DNA of 64,000 nucleotides from Ornithinibacter aureus (GCF_009858245.1 NZ_VMSB01000001.1:930001-994000), one strand, 5' to 3'; positions 1-9,914 are shown, numbered from the stretch's first letter. Notes: generated by a model from the letters alone, not told the origin. A program made the numbers and translations.

Positions 1-619
1 GGGCCATACCGTCGGTAGGCGGTCGGCGCAGGACCTCCGCCCACGCCCGCGCGGAGCGACGACGCAACCGGCGACGCGGCATCCCCTCGCGTGCCCCGAT
101 CGCGGCGGCCACACCCGTGCTGGCGACGGGGTCGGCCCGGACCAGGTCGTCGACCGCGCTGCGCGAGAGCAGCGGGGCGCGCCCTCGTGCGACGTACTCG
201 GCCACGCCCACCACATCGGCCGGGTCCGGAAGGGCGATTCCTTCCGCAGGACAGCAGTCCTGGTCACAGCGCGGGGAGTAGCGCCGGCCGTCCCTGACGA
301 CCAGGACGTCGAGCACATCGACGCCCACCTGCTCGAGGTGGTCGGCCACCGCGAGCGAGAGGGGGACGCTCGCGTCGACCCGGTCCTCGAACGACACGAC
401 GATGGCCGCGCTGGCGCCGTCGCGGACCATCGGCCCGGTGAGCCAGGTGGCGACCTCGGCCTCACGACCGGGTGGTGGGATGTCGACCCGGGCGACGAGC
501 CCGAGGAGACGGCCACGGATGGAGACGACCACGACGCTGTCGCGCGGGTGGTAGCCCAGGTGATAGGGCAGGACCGAGACGATGTCGCCCGGCCCTCGAA
601 GGGTGATGTCTGGTGTCAT
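1..619 (-). CDS. DUF4192 domain protein, C-terminus beyond left edge
   Basis: Reading the minus strand from ATG at 619 gives an uninterrupted frame to the window edge (206 codons). The start has a purine-rich site, GGGGAGGG, about 7 nt upstream. The N-terminus MTPDITLRGPGDIVSVLPYH followed by a hydrophobic VVVVSI strand is typical of DUF4192, an actinobacterial family of unknown function. The family assignment is from memory of its conserved LPYHLGYxPxDSVV opening. The frame has no stop in the window, so the gene is incomplete here. Confidence 0.75.
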   Translation of the reverse strand, partial: MTPDITLRGPGDIVSVLPYHLGYHPRDSVVVVSIRGRLLGLVARVDIPPPGREAEVATWLTGPMVRDGASAAIVVSFEDRVDASVPLSLAVADHLEQVGVDVLDVLVVRDGRRYSPRCDQDCCPAEGIALPDPADVVGVAEYVARGRAPLLSRSAVDDLVRADPVASTGVAAAIGAREGMPRRRLRRRSARAWAEVLRRPPTDGMA

Positions 620-740
620 GACGACACCCTCCCCGCATGCGAGGAGGGTGTCAGGTCAAGGCCGAAGGGCCTGTGGACAAGGGTGCGTCAGCGCCCGGTT
701 GTGGACAACCGCACCCGCAGCGACGCGGGCCCGGCGGACG

Positions 741-1160
741 TCAGCGGATGACGTCGCCGCGAACGGTGTGGGACGTCGAGGAGGAGCCGCCGGGGAACGC
801 GTGCCCCGAGGAGGCGGCGTAGGCGGGCGAGACCTGCGCGAGCTCCCACTCGAGGAACGCCTCGGTCTCCTCGACGAACTGCGTGGCCAGCCATGCCATG
901 ACGAGCGCGTCGTCCGCGAGCCCGGCCAGCAGAACGAACTCGGGGATGAGGTCGAGCGGGGACACGATGTAGGCGAGGGCGGCGACCATGAGAGCGAGGC
1001 GGCCCTTGCTGATCGCGGTGTACTCCCCCGTGATCGCGGCCCGCACGAGTCGGGGGAAGGCCCCGGCACGCTCACCGAGCGAGGGGCCGCCGGGACGGAT
1101 CGCGACGCGGACGGCCTGGTAGACGGCGGCGATGGCCGCGAAGCGCTTGGGTGATGCCAT
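741..1160 (-). CDS. DUF1232 (YkvA-like) membrane protein
   Basis: 139 residues starting MASPKRFAAIAAVYQAVRVA. The central segment AALAYIVSPLDLIPEF followed by GLADDALVMAW is the DUF1232 signature, a short domain with one hydrophobic helix and an SPxDLIP turn, of unknown role and probably membrane associated. I chose the ATG at 1160 because AGGAGG lies at the right spacing upstream; a longer frame to 1208 lacks such a site. The C-terminal 30 residues are Ser/Gly rich and look disordered. Confidence 0.8.
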   Translation of the reverse strand: MASPKRFAAIAAVYQAVRVAIRPGGPSLGERAGAFPRLVRAAITGEYTAISKGRLALMVAALAYIVSPLDLIPEFVLLAGLADDALVMAWLATQFVEETEAFLEWELAQVSPAYAASSGHAFPGGSSSTSHTVRGDVIR

Positions 1161-1328
1161 GGGTTCCTCCTGGGTCAAGCCGGTCACTCGTGGGCGTGGG
1201 TGCATCACGGTGCCGTTGTGCTCAACGAAGGACGTACGGCGGGTGATTCCCGTTCCCGGACCAGACGTGATGCGCGCCTCGCTCCTCAGGTGCCCCTCAG
1301 CGGCCCGACCGAGCAGGCCTCTGCAGCC

Positions 1329-2066
1329 TCAGCGCTCGATGGCGGGCGCCACCCGCGGGAACTGGTCCTTGGCGTTGCGGGCGAACCGGCTGAGCATGTA
1401 CGCGTCGACGCCGCCACCGACGGCAGCGCCGACGACGGGCACGAGGCGCCCCAGCCGCGCGAAGGACTTGGTGCCGACCTGGGCGAGCAACCGGAAGCCG
1501 ATGCCCTTCTGCACCACCATGAGCACCGGCCCGGGCAGTCGCTGCACGGCCAGGTTGGACAGCGTCCCGCCCGGCACGACGACGTTGGCCTTGCGCAGCA
1601 GGTCGTCGGCGTCGGCGCCGACGAGGGTGAGGAGCACGGCGGTGCGGATCTGCTCCGAGGACAGGTCGTAGCCGCGCACCTTGGCGATCGAGGCCGTCAT
1701 GCGCGTGGCGAGCAGGTAGAACGCGAGCAGGTTCACCGGCAGCGCCAGCGGGAGGGTGATGAATCCACCGACGCTGGTCAGGAAGCCGGTGCCGGCCCCC
1801 TTGGTCACGTGGCTGCGAACGATCGCATCGACCGCCGCCTCGACGTCGCCGCCGTTCTCCCGCAGCGCCGCGTCGGCCTCGTGGGCGGCCGAGTCGAACC
1901 AACCCTTGCCGTCGACCCCGAGGTCGAGGATGTTCTGGACGAACTTCGTGGACTGGCGGTCCAGGACCCCTTGGTCCGCGCTAGCGGCCTGGGCCTGCTC
2001 GAGCGCGCTCCTGACGTCCTTGACCGCATCGCTCGTGCGGTCCCCGCCCTTGCCGGGAAGTGCCAC
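1329..2066 (-). CDS. EcsC family protein
   Basis: 245 residues from GTG 2066, preceded by GAGGAGG. After a polar N-terminus comes GAGTGFLTSVGGFITLPLAL and then VNLLAFYLLATRMTASIAKV, followed by SEQIRTAVLLTLVGADADDL. This Gly/Thr-rich hydrophobic block and the RGYDLSSEQIRT stretch match the EcsC family (named for an ABC-transporter-linked Bacillus protein of unclear biochemical role). It is probably peripheral to or inserted in the membrane. It stands alone, read away from the polymerase gene. Function is not established. Confidence 0.7.
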   Translation of the reverse strand: MALPGKGGDRTSDAVKDVRSALEQAQAASADQGVLDRQSTKFVQNILDLGVDGKGWFDSAAHEADAALRENGGDVEAAVDAIVRSHVTKGAGTGFLTSVGGFITLPLALPVNLLAFYLLATRMTASIAKVRGYDLSSEQIRTAVLLTLVGADADDLLRKANVVVPGGTLSNLAVQRLPGPVLMVVQKGIGFRLLAQVGTKSFARLGRLVPVVGAAVGGGVDAYMLSRFARNAKDQFPRVAPAIER

Positions 2067-2187
2067 GTCGTCCTCCTCGAAACTGGCCGGCGCCGCCCGT
2101 GCGGCGCGCTGGCATCGACTGTCCATCCTGCCACGCGGATGTCCGCCACCGGCCGGGACTGACGCACGCTGCGCCTACGCTGGCGCG

Positions 2188-3924
2188 ATGATCCCCGGAG
2201 CCGTCGCGGCACTCGCCGTGACCCCTCGCGGAGCGGGTCGACGGTATGCGGCCCTCGTCCACGACGGCGGATGCGACGTCGTCGCCCTGGAGCAGGCTCC
2301 GGATGCCGTCCGCTCCCTCGACGCTCGCCTGTCGCCTCGGTGGGTCTGGTGGGCCGCCTCGGATGCCGCGGCACCGCTGGTGGAGGCCGGCATCCCTCTC
2401 GCGCGGGCCTGGGACGTCGCCGAGGCGCACCGGCTCCTGCACGGCGGGTGGAGCGCGACCGCCGGCGTGTGCTGGGCGGCCGCGCACGGCATCCCCACCG
2501 ACACCGTGCCGGCGCCGCCCACCGGCGACCTCTTCGAGTTCGCCTCCGAGGGCGCGCCGCTCGCTGCCGACGCCTTGGTCGACGGTGCCGGGCACCTGCG
2601 CGGCGACCACGAGGCCTGGTTGCGCGACCCGGCCCACCTTCGGGCCTGGGCCCGCGCCGCCCTGGAGACCGCTCACCGGCAGCACGAAGCTGCGGCGGCG
2701 ACGTCCGTTCGCCTGCCCTCGACGGTGTACTCGGAGTCGGCGGCCGCGCTGCTCTGCCTGGAGCTTCAGCGCGACGGGCTGCCCATCGACCGCGAGACCA
2801 CTGAGGCGCTGATCGAGGGTGCCGCCGGACCGCGGCCGAGCACCGACGCCGACGAGGCGGCATCCCGGCGAGCCCGTGACGCGCAGGTGCTGCGGCTCGC
2901 TCCCGGCCGCGAGTCCACGGACCTGCGCAACCCGGTCCAGGTGCGTGAGCTGCTCGCCGCGGTCGGCGTCGACGTGCCGAACACCCGCAAGTGGGTGCTC
3001 GAGCCCTACCGGTCGGTCAACCCTGTCGTCGAGGCGCTGCTGACGTGGCGGCGTGACGAGCGGATCGCCACGACCTACGGGTACCGGTGGCTCGACGCCC
3101 ACGTCGGTGCCGACGACCGCCTCCGTGGGCGCTGGACGGCGTGCGACGGTGCGGCCGGGCGGATGACGGCCGAGAACGGGCTGCACAACCTGCCGGCGGC
3201 CCTTCGTCCGGGCGTCGCGGCACACCCGGGGCACGTGTTCGTGCGGGCCGACCTCGGCCAGATCGAGCCGCGCGTGCTCGCCGTGGTGAGCGGGGATGCC
3301 GTGTTCGCGGCGGCCACGCAGGCCGACGACCTCTACGCCCCGGTGGCGCAACGGCTCGGGGTGGAGCGTCCGGTGGCCAAGATCGCGGTGCTGGCGGCGA
3401 TGTACGGCCAGCGCAGCGGGGCCGCCGGGGAGGCGCTCAAGGGGTTGGAGCGGGCCTACCCCGTCGCGATGGGCCTGCTGGACCGCGCGTACGCCGCGGG
3501 GGTGCGCGGTGCACCGCTGCGCACGTACGGCGGTCGGCTCATCCCGACGGGGACCGTGCTCACCGGGGGCGGGGCCGGGGGCGCAGTCGCGGGTGGAGTC
3601 ATGGGTGGCGTCGGGGCTGATCCGGCGCTGGACGCCGCCCGGGGCCGGTTCGCCCGCAACGCGATCATCCAGGGCGCGGCCGCCGAGCTGTTCAAGGCCT
3701 GGGCCGCGACGGTGCGGGCGACGACCCGCGACCTCGGTGCGCAGGTCGTGCTGTGCCTGCACGACGAACTGCTGGTCCACGCGCCGATCGAGCAGGCCGA
3801 CGAGGTCGCGTCGCGGGTCGACCAGGCGTTGCAGGACGCCTCACGCCGGTGGGCCGGCGGGGCGCCGGTGCGGTTCGTGGCGGACACCTCGGTGATCCAC
3901 CGGTGGTCCGAGGCCAAGGACTGA
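2188..3924 (+). CDS. Family A DNA polymerase (bifunctional 3'-5' exonuclease/polymerase type)
   Basis: 578 residues from ATG 2188. The C-terminal half carries the PolA palm motifs: motif A ADLGQIEPRVL with Asp355, motif B with Lys398 and Tyr406 (K-IAVLAAM-YGQ), and motif C LCLHDELLV with His525-Asp526. There is no 5'-nuclease domain and the exonuclease region (about 1-240) is degenerate, so it is shorter than the roughly 900-residue PolI. This matches the second, short PolA-like enzyme that many actinobacteria carry beside true PolI; its role is probably in repair. The frame extends upstream of 2188 only through the divergent neighbour, so the upstream Met codons were rejected. Confidence 0.85.
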   Translation: MIPGAVAALAVTPRGAGRRYAALVHDGGCDVVALEQAPDAVRSLDARLSPRWVWWAASDAAAPLVEAGIPLARAWDVAEAHRLLHGGWSATAGVCWAAAHGIPTDTVPAPPTGDLFEFASEGAPLAADALVDGAGHLRGDHEAWLRDPAHLRAWARAALETAHRQHEAAAATSVRLPSTVYSESAAALLCLELQRDGLPIDRETTEALIEGAAGPRPSTDADEAASRRARDAQVLRLAPGRESTDLRNPVQVRELLAAVGVDVPNTRKWVLEPYRSVNPVVEALLTWRRDERIATTYGYRWLDAHVGADDRLRGRWTACDGAAGRMTAENGLHNLPAALRPGVAAHPGHVFVRADLGQIEPRVLAVVSGDAVFAAATQADDLYAPVAQRLGVERPVAKIAVLAAMYGQRSGAAGEALKGLERAYPVAMGLLDRAYAAGVRGAPLRTYGGRLIPTGTVLTGGGAGGAVAGGVMGGVGADPALDAARGRFARNAIIQGAAAELFKAWAATVRATTRDLGAQVVLCLHDELLVHAPIEQADEVASRVDQALQDASRRWAGGAPVRFVADTSVIHRWSEAKD

Positions 3925-3957
3925 CCTCGCCGGGGCTCAGCGTGGCCGGCCGTCGGA

Positions 3958-3976
3958 TTATCGGGTGACCCGATAA
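3958..3976. terminator. 19-bp palindrome between convergent genes
   Basis: TTATCGGGT-G-ACCCGATAA is a perfect 9-bp inverted repeat around one base. It lies 34 nt after the polymerase stop and 67 nt before the stop of the convergent PAC2 gene. Further partial copies of the arm (CACCCGAC near 3988 and GTCGGGTGA near 4022) follow. Position favours a bidirectional terminator, but the single-base centre is more like a protein operator, so the role is open. Confidence 0.4.
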
Positions 3977-4042
3977 AGCCCATCCTCACCCGACAAGGCT
4001 TCCACCGCGCAGTAGGGGGAAGTCGGGTGAAGTCTCCCCCGG

Positions 4043-4960
4043 TCAGCTGGTCTCGTCGTCGGCGACGTGGCGCAGGAAGTTCTCGAAGTCGGCGCCGAGC
4101 TCGTCGGCGGAGGGCAGCTGCGAGGCCTCGGTGGCAAGCAGGCTGGGGCGCTCCTTGCCCTCGAGGTAGGTGTCGTACTGCTGCTCCAGCGCGTTGACGA
4201 CCGCACGGGCCTCGTCGTTGCCCTCGACCTCGGCGGCGATGGCCTGCTGGTTGCTGCGGGCACGCAGCACGAGGTCGTCGTTGGGCAGGTTCAGCCCGGT
4301 CACGTCGACCACGGCGTTCAACGCGGCGAGCGCACCCTCGGCCCACTCGGCGCCGGCGAGGTAGTGCGGCACGTGGATCGCGAACCCCACGGCCTGGTGG
4401 CCGGACTCGCCGAGCCGCATCTCGAGCAGCGCCCCGATGGAGCCGGGCACCTGGACACGGCCGAAGGGCGAGACGCTGTCGCCGATGAGGGTGGTGTCGG
4501 TCGCGTGGGCGGTCATGCCGACGGGCCGGGTGTGGGGCACGGCCATGGGGATGCCGTGGGTGTGCACCACGAGCGTGATCCCGAGGCGCACGACGAGCTC
4601 GCGCACCGCCTCGATGACGCGCTCCCACTGGTAGTCGGGCTCAGGCCCGGTGAGCAGGTAGTACGTCTGCCCGTCACGGTCGGCGAGGCGGTGCAGCAGC
4701 ATCGTCGGGTCGTCGTACTCGACCCACCGGTTGGTGTCGAAGACCATGGCCGGGCGGCGTCCGCGGTAGTCCAGCAGCTGGTCGATGTCGAAGGACGCGA
4801 CGACCTCGGGCTCACCCGTCTCCAGGAGGTGCCCACCGAGGACGGACTGGATCTGGCCGGCATCCACGAAGGCCCCGAGCGTGACGATGAGGACGCCGGG
4901 CCGGGGAACGGTGAGGTCGGCGTCGGTCTCGAAACGGTAGAGCGCGGAGGGGTTCAGCAC
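4043..4960 (-). CDS. PAC2 family protein (proteasome assembly chaperone-like)
   Basis: 305 residues from GTG 4960, reading MNPSALYRFETDADLTVPRP. The pattern RPGVLIVTLGAFVDAGQ, then VASFDIDQLLDYRGRRP and later LLTGPEPDYQWE is that of the actinobacterial PAC2 family, homologous to the eukaryotic proteasome assembly chaperone 2. Actinobacteria have a 20S proteasome, so a link to proteostasis is possible but not proven. The ribosome site is weak (AAAGG). The gene follows hrpA in the same direction with about 110 nt between. Confidence 0.85.
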   Translation of the reverse strand: MLNPSALYRFETDADLTVPRPGVLIVTLGAFVDAGQIQSVLGGHLLETGEPEVVASFDIDQLLDYRGRRPAMVFDTNRWVEYDDPTMLLHRLADRDGQTYYLLTGPEPDYQWERVIEAVRELVVRLGITLVVHTHGIPMAVPHTRPVGMTAHATDTTLIGDSVSPFGRVQVPGSIGALLEMRLGESGHQAVGFAIHVPHYLAGAEWAEGALAALNAVVDVTGLNLPNDDLVLRARSNQQAIAAEVEGNDEARAVVNALEQQYDTYLEGKERPSLLATEASQLPSADELGADFENFLRHVADDETS

Positions 4961-5069
4961 GGCACGGCCTTTCGCGGGGGTGGAGCTCGTCTCCTGCCTG
5001 AACGTCCGGGCGCCCCCGTGGGATTCCCTTCCGCCGGGGGTCAAGGGGTCGGGGCAGGGGGCCGGTGGG

Positions 5070-8000
5070 TCATGGGTCATGGGGTAAAGGGGTGATCGCC
5101 GCGATCGCCGCGCGAACGCGTTTCTCGGACACCGGACGCGGCGTGCCGAGCGCCTGCGCGAACAGCGACACCCGCAGCTCCTCGATCTGCCAGCCGATGT
5201 CCACCACGTCGGCGGCACCGCGCCGCACCGGCGGCAGCGACTCGAGCAGGTCGGCATAGGCAGCCTCGACACCGTCGATCTGGGCCTGCAGCACCCCTTC
5301 ACGGGCATTGGTCGCCGCCCGCTCGAGCCGGTGCTGCGCCGCGCGCAGGTACCGCTGCACGTCGCGCAGCCGGGCAACCCCCGTCGCGGCGACGAAGCCC
5401 GGCCGCACGAGACTGTCGAGCTGGGCACGCACGTCCGCCCTCGTCGCCGCGGTCCTGGCCGAGGTGGCTCCGCGCTCGAGGGTCGCCAACGTGGCGCGGA
5501 CCTGGGCGGCCAGGGCGAGCACCGGTTCCACGGCCTCGACGACGACGAGCACGCGGGTGGCAGCGTGGGTGCGCACGGCCGACAGGGCCGCGTCATAGGC
5601 CTCCTGCGTTCGCACCTCTCCGGGCACGTGCTCGGCGACGATGTCGTCGACGGCCGCGTCGAGGCAGTCCTGGAGCAGCGCGGGGACCGAGCCGTGCGGG
5701 TTGTCGGCGAGCGCCAGCTTCTGGGCGTTGCTCAACCGGGCGAGCACCCGCTTCCACGGTGCGGTCGTGCCGAGCAGCAGCAACCGGCGGACCCCGGCCC
5801 GGTGCGCCGCGCGCGCGGCACCGGCATCCGGCAACACCCGCAACGCGACGCTCGCCCCCTCGTCGACGAGCGCGGGGAACCCCTGCACGGTCAGCCCGCC
5901 GGAGCGACCCTCGAAGGTCTCGGGCACGTCACCGACCGACCACGTCGTGAGGCCGGTGCGCTCCAGCGACGCCCCCGCCCGGGCCATGCCGGCGCGCACC
6001 GCTCCCCCGGCCTGCTCACGCAGGGCGTCGAGGTCCTTGCCGCGGGCGACGACGCGGCGGCCGGGGCCCTCGACGCTGAACGTGATCCGCAGGTGGTCAG
6101 GCACCCGCTCGACGTCCCACTCCTGCGGTGAGATGCGGATGCCGGTGCGCGCGTGGAGCACTCGCGCGAGTTCCGCGGTGAGCGGCCCACGCGACGGGTC
6201 AGCCTCGGCGAGCGCGGCGGCCGCGTGGTCAGGGGTCGGCACGAAGTGGCGGCGGGTGGCCTTGGGCAGCGACTTCAGCAGGGCGACGGCGAGGTCGTCG
6301 CGCAGCCCGGGCACCTGCCAGTCGAAGCCGTCGGAGGTCACCCGGTTGAGCACGGCCACCGGCACGTGGACGGTGACGCCATCGGCATCCGCACCGGGCG
6401 AGAACTGGTAGGTGACGTCGAGCTCGACGTCACCCTGGCGCCAGGTGCGCGGGTAGTCGGCGGCCGAGACCTGTTCACCGGAGTCGGCGGTGAGGATCTC
6501 CTCGGTGAGGGTGAGCAGGTCCGGGCGTCGCCTGCGCTCCCCGCGCCACCACCGGTCGAAGTGCCGCTCGCTGACGACGTCGGGTGGGATCCGGCTGTCG
6601 TAGAACGCGTTCAGCACCTCGTCGTCGACGACGATGTCCCGGCGCCGGGCCCGTTCCTCGAGCTCGGCGACCCGCGCGAGGGTGGCGAGGTTGCGCTTCC
6701 AGAAGTCGTGCTGGGGGTCCCAGTCCCCCTCCACCAGCGCAGACCGGATGAAGATCTCGCGGGCGGCCTCGGGGTCGATGCGGGCGTACTGGATGGTGCG
6801 GTCGGTGACCAGCGGCACCCCGAACAGCGTGACCCGCTCGGTCGCGACCGCCGCACCGGCCCGGCGGCTCCACCGTGGCTCGCTGACCGTGCGGGTGACG
6901 ACGTGGGCGCCGGCCTCCTCGGCCCACTCCGGGTCGATCGCGGCGTTGACGCGCGCCCAGAGGCGGCTGGTCTCGACGAGCTCGGCGCTCATGACGACGT
7001 CGGGCTGCTTGCGGAACAGACCCGACCCCGGGCTGATGCCGAAGCGGGCGCCGCGGGCACCCTGGTACTCGCGCTTGACCTGGTCGCGCACCCCGACGTG
7101 CGAGAGCAGCCCGGCGAGCAGCGCCTTGTGGATGGTGTCCCAGTCGGGCTCGGCGTCGGGTGCCGAGGTCGCGACGTCGGGGTCGATGCGCACCGAGCGG
7201 CAGGCCGCCCGCAGCTGAGAGTGCAGGTCCTGCCACTCGCGGATGCGCAGGTAGTGCAGGTACTCGGCCTTGCAGGTGCGTCGGAACGCGCTGTGCGACA
7301 GCGCCTTCTGCTGGTCCTTGAGGTAGCGCCAGAGGGTGTGCAGGGCCTCGAAGTCGGAGCGCTCGCTCTTGAACCGGGCGTGCGACTGGTCGGCCTGGGC
7401 CTGCTTGTCGACCGGCCGCTCCCGAGGGTCCTGGATCGACAGGGCCGAGACGATGACGAGCACCTCGCGGGTGCAGCCGAGCCGGCCCGCCTCGATGACC
7501 ATGCGTGCCAGCCGCGGGTCGAGCGGCAGTCGCGCCAGGGTGCGACCGGATGCCGTGAGTCGTCGCCCGCGGCCGCGGTGCCGGCCGCGCTGCTGCTCAC
7601 CCTTCGCGTCACCGATGGCGAATGCCCCGAGTTCCTCCAGCAGGCGCACCCCGTCGGCGATCTGGCGCGGGTCGGGCGGGTCGACGAACGGGAAACGAGC
7701 GACGTCACCGAGGCCGAGGGCGGTCATCTGGAGGATGACCGAGGCCAGCGAGGTGCGCTGGATCTCGGGCTCGGTGAACTCGGGGCGGGCCTCGAAGTCC
7801 TCCTGCGAGTACAGCCGGATGCACACACCGGGGGCGATGCGGCCGCACCGACCGGAGCGCTGGGCGGCACTGGCCTGGCTGACCGGCTCGATGGGCAGGC
7901 GCTGGACCTTGGTGCGCTGGCTGTACCGCGAGATGCGGGCGGTGCCGGTGTCGACGACGTACCCGATGCCGGGCACGGTGAGCGAGGTCTCCGCGACGTT

Positions 8001-9017
8001 CGTGGCCAGGATGATCCGCCGCCCGCTGCCCCGGTGGAAGACACGGTGCTGCTCGGCGGCCGAGAGCCGGGCGAATAGCGGCAGCACCTCGGTGTTCGGC
8101 AGCTTCAGGGCGTTCAGGGCATCGGCGGCGTCGCGGATCTCGCGCTCACCGGAGAAGAAGGCGAGGATGTCGGTCGCCTCGGGGCTCGGCGGGGTCTCGG
8201 TCCACAGCTCCTCGACGGCCTCGACGACGCCGGTCACCTGGTCTCGTTCGGCGACGACGTGGCGACCTTCGGCGTGCAGCTCGACCAGCGGCCGGTAGCG
8301 CACCTCGACGGGGTGGGTGCGCCCCGACACCTCGATGACCGGCACCTCGCGCACATCGCGGCCGTGCTCGTCGGTCGCGAAGTGCAGGGCGAAACGCACC
8401 GGGTCGATCGTGGCCGAGGTGACGATGACCCGCAGCTCGGGCCGGCGCGGGAGCAGCTGCTTGAGGTAGCCGAGGATGAAGTCGATGTTCAGGCTTCGCT
8501 CGTGGGCCTCGTCGATGATGATCGTGTCGTAGCGGCGCAGGTCGCGGTCGCGCTGCATCTCGGCGAGCAGGATGCCGTCGGTCATCACCTTGACCCGGGT
8601 CGCGTCGCTGCTGTGGTCGGTGAACCGAACCTGGTAGCCGATGAGGTCGCCGAGGTCGACGCCCATCTCCTCGGCGATGCGTTCGGCCACCGAGCGAGCG
8701 GCGATGCGCCGTGGCTGGGTGTGCCCGATCTGTCCGGTCGCGCCGAGGCCCAGTTCCAAGCACATCTTCGGCAGCTGGGTCGTCTTGCCCGAGCCGGTCT
8801 CCCCGGCGATGACGACCACCTGGTGGTCACGGATCGCCGCGAGGATGTCATCGCGGCGCTCGACGACCGGCAGGTGCTCGGGGTAGCGCAGCTCAGCAGG
8901 ATCCACCGGGCCCGGTACCGCAGGATCCACGACCCCCGGCGCAGCGGCATCCACCGAGCCCGGCGCAGCGGGACCTTCCACGCCCGATGCAGGGGCGTCG
9001 ACGTGCTGGGCAGGCAT
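5070..9017 (-). CDS. hrpA: ATP-dependent RNA helicase HrpA
   Basis: 1315 residues, the usual HrpA length. Walker A GETGSGKTT at about 72-80, DEAH at 169-172, motif III SAT near 200 and the motif VI QRSGRCGRI block near 400 place it in the DEAH/DExH RNA helicases; the long C-terminal part with the DUF3418 region (YQFSPGADADGVTVHVP onward) is specific to HrpA. Residues 8-40 are a degenerate Pro/Ala/Val/Asp repeat (VDPAVPGPVDPAE-like) encoded by imperfect tandem repeats at about 8890-8990, probably a disordered tail. HrpA acts on stalled or collided ribosomes in E. coli. Confidence 0.93.
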   Translation of the reverse strand: MPAQHVDAPASGVEGPAAPGSVDAAAPGVVDPAVPGPVDPAELRYPEHLPVVERRDDILAAIRDHQVVVIAGETGSGKTTQLPKMCLELGLGATGQIGHTQPRRIAARSVAERIAEEMGVDLGDLIGYQVRFTDHSSDATRVKVMTDGILLAEMQRDRDLRRYDTIIIDEAHERSLNIDFILGYLKQLLPRRPELRVIVTSATIDPVRFALHFATDEHGRDVREVPVIEVSGRTHPVEVRYRPLVELHAEGRHVVAERDQVTGVVEAVEELWTETPPSPEATDILAFFSGEREIRDAADALNALKLPNTEVLPLFARLSAAEQHRVFHRGSGRRIILATNVAETSLTVPGIGYVVDTGTARISRYSQRTKVQRLPIEPVSQASAAQRSGRCGRIAPGVCIRLYSQEDFEARPEFTEPEIQRTSLASVILQMTALGLGDVARFPFVDPPDPRQIADGVRLLEELGAFAIGDAKGEQQRGRHRGRGRRLTASGRTLARLPLDPRLARMVIEAGRLGCTREVLVIVSALSIQDPRERPVDKQAQADQSHARFKSERSDFEALHTLWRYLKDQQKALSHSAFRRTCKAEYLHYLRIREWQDLHSQLRAACRSVRIDPDVATSAPDAEPDWDTIHKALLAGLLSHVGVRDQVKREYQGARGARFGISPGSGLFRKQPDVVMSAELVETSRLWARVNAAIDPEWAEEAGAHVVTRTVSEPRWSRRAGAAVATERVTLFGVPLVTDRTIQYARIDPEAAREIFIRSALVEGDWDPQHDFWKRNLATLARVAELEERARRRDIVVDDEVLNAFYDSRIPPDVVSERHFDRWWRGERRRRPDLLTLTEEILTADSGEQVSAADYPRTWRQGDVELDVTYQFSPGADADGVTVHVPVAVLNRVTSDGFDWQVPGLRDDLAVALLKSLPKATRRHFVPTPDHAAAALAEADPSRGPLTAELARVLHARTGIRISPQEWDVERVPDHLRITFSVEGPGRRVVARGKDLDALREQAGGAVRAGMARAGASLERTGLTTWSVGDVPETFEGRSGGLTVQGFPALVDEGASVALRVLPDAGAARAAHRAGVRRLLLLGTTAPWKRVLARLSNAQKLALADNPHGSVPALLQDCLDAAVDDIVAEHVPGEVRTQEAYDAALSAVRTHAATRVLVVVEAVEPVLALAAQVRATLATLERGATSARTAATRADVRAQLDSLVRPGFVAATGVARLRDVQRYLRAAQHRLERAATNAREGVLQAQIDGVEAAYADLLESLPPVRRGAADVVDIGWQIEELRVSLFAQALGTPRPVSEKRVRAAIAAITPLPHDP

Positions 9018-9080
9018 CCCACCAGCCTAATTCGCCTCCTGCCTCCCCTGTGCCCCAGCGCCCCCCCGCATGGCGAGCTC

Positions 9081-9881
9081 ATGCGCCACCATGGGGAGAT
9101 GACGGCATCCGAGAAGCCAGCGACCGAGAACCCCGCGACCGACGGCGGCTCACTGGTGGAGCGCGCGAACTTCGAGGGCGCCACCTTCGTGCGCGCGAAC
9201 TTCACGGGAGCGACCATCCGCTTCTCCGACGTCAGCGGGATGACGATGCGCAGCGTGGACGTCGGGGGGCTCGACATCGACAGCCACGACCTGGCGTTCG
9301 GCTCCCTGTTCGTCAACGGGGTCGACGTCGTGCCGTTGGTCGAGGCCGAGCTCAACCGGCAGTTCCCCGGCCGCGACCTGCAGAAGGCGACCACCCCGCA
9401 GGGCCTGCGTGAGGGCTGGGTCGCCGTTCAGGCGGCCTGGCGCAGAACGGTCGACGACACCCCGGCATCCCTCATCGACGCCCACGTCCCGGACGAGTGG
9501 TCACTGGCCCAGACACTGCGCCACCTCGTCCTGGCCACAGATGCCTGGCTGCGCTGCGCGATCCTCCAGGTGCCTGAGCCGTTCCACGAGATCGGCCAGC
9601 TGTTCACCGGCGCCGAGGCCATGGGGGTCGACACCTCCGCCTTCCGCGACGACGTGCCGTTCGAGGAGGTGCTGCGCGTGCGTGCCGAACGTCAGCAGAT
9701 GGTGACCGCCTTCCTCGACGACGTCACCGAGGACACCTTGGCCGAGCAGCGCAACGACCCGTGGGGAGACGAGGACTGGCACCCGAGCGTCGGCGACTGC
9801 GTCCGGGTCATCCTCGAGGAGGAGTGGGCACACCTGCGCTACATCCGGCGCGACCTGGCCCTGCTCACCCAGCAGTCCTGA
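9081..9881 (+). CDS. Pentapeptide-repeat plus DinB-like (DinB_2) protein
   Basis: 266 residues if ATG 9081 is used; ATG 9099 is also possible but leaves no room for a ribosome site. Residues about 25-75 contain A(N/D)FxGA-type pentapeptide repeats (ANFEGATF, ANFTGATI). From about 115 on, a DinB-like four-helix region follows: VPDEWSLAQTLRHLVLATD, then GDCVRVILEEEWAHLRYIRR. The conserved H residues (RHL, AHLRY) are those that bind a metal in DinB/YfiT proteins. This fusion is common in actinobacteria, and the substrate is unknown. Confidence 0.8.
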   Translation: MRHHGEMTASEKPATENPATDGGSLVERANFEGATFVRANFTGATIRFSDVSGMTMRSVDVGGLDIDSHDLAFGSLFVNGVDVVPLVEAELNRQFPGRDLQKATTPQGLREGWVAVQAAWRRTVDDTPASLIDAHVPDEWSLAQTLRHLVLATDAWLRCAILQVPEPFHEIGQLFTGAEAMGVDTSAFRDDVPFEEVLRVRAERQQMVTAFLDDVTEDTLAEQRNDPWGDEDWHPSVGDCVRVILEEEWAHLRYIRRDLALLTQQS

Positions 9882-9914
9882 CGCCCGCAGCGGTGGATGC
9901 TGGACGCTCAGCGC

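Noticed and set aside
6153-8078. Plus-strand open frame of 641 codons opposite hrpA
   Set aside because: Shadow frame of hrpA; low-complexity Arg/Gly/Ala/Val composition and no start signal or motif.
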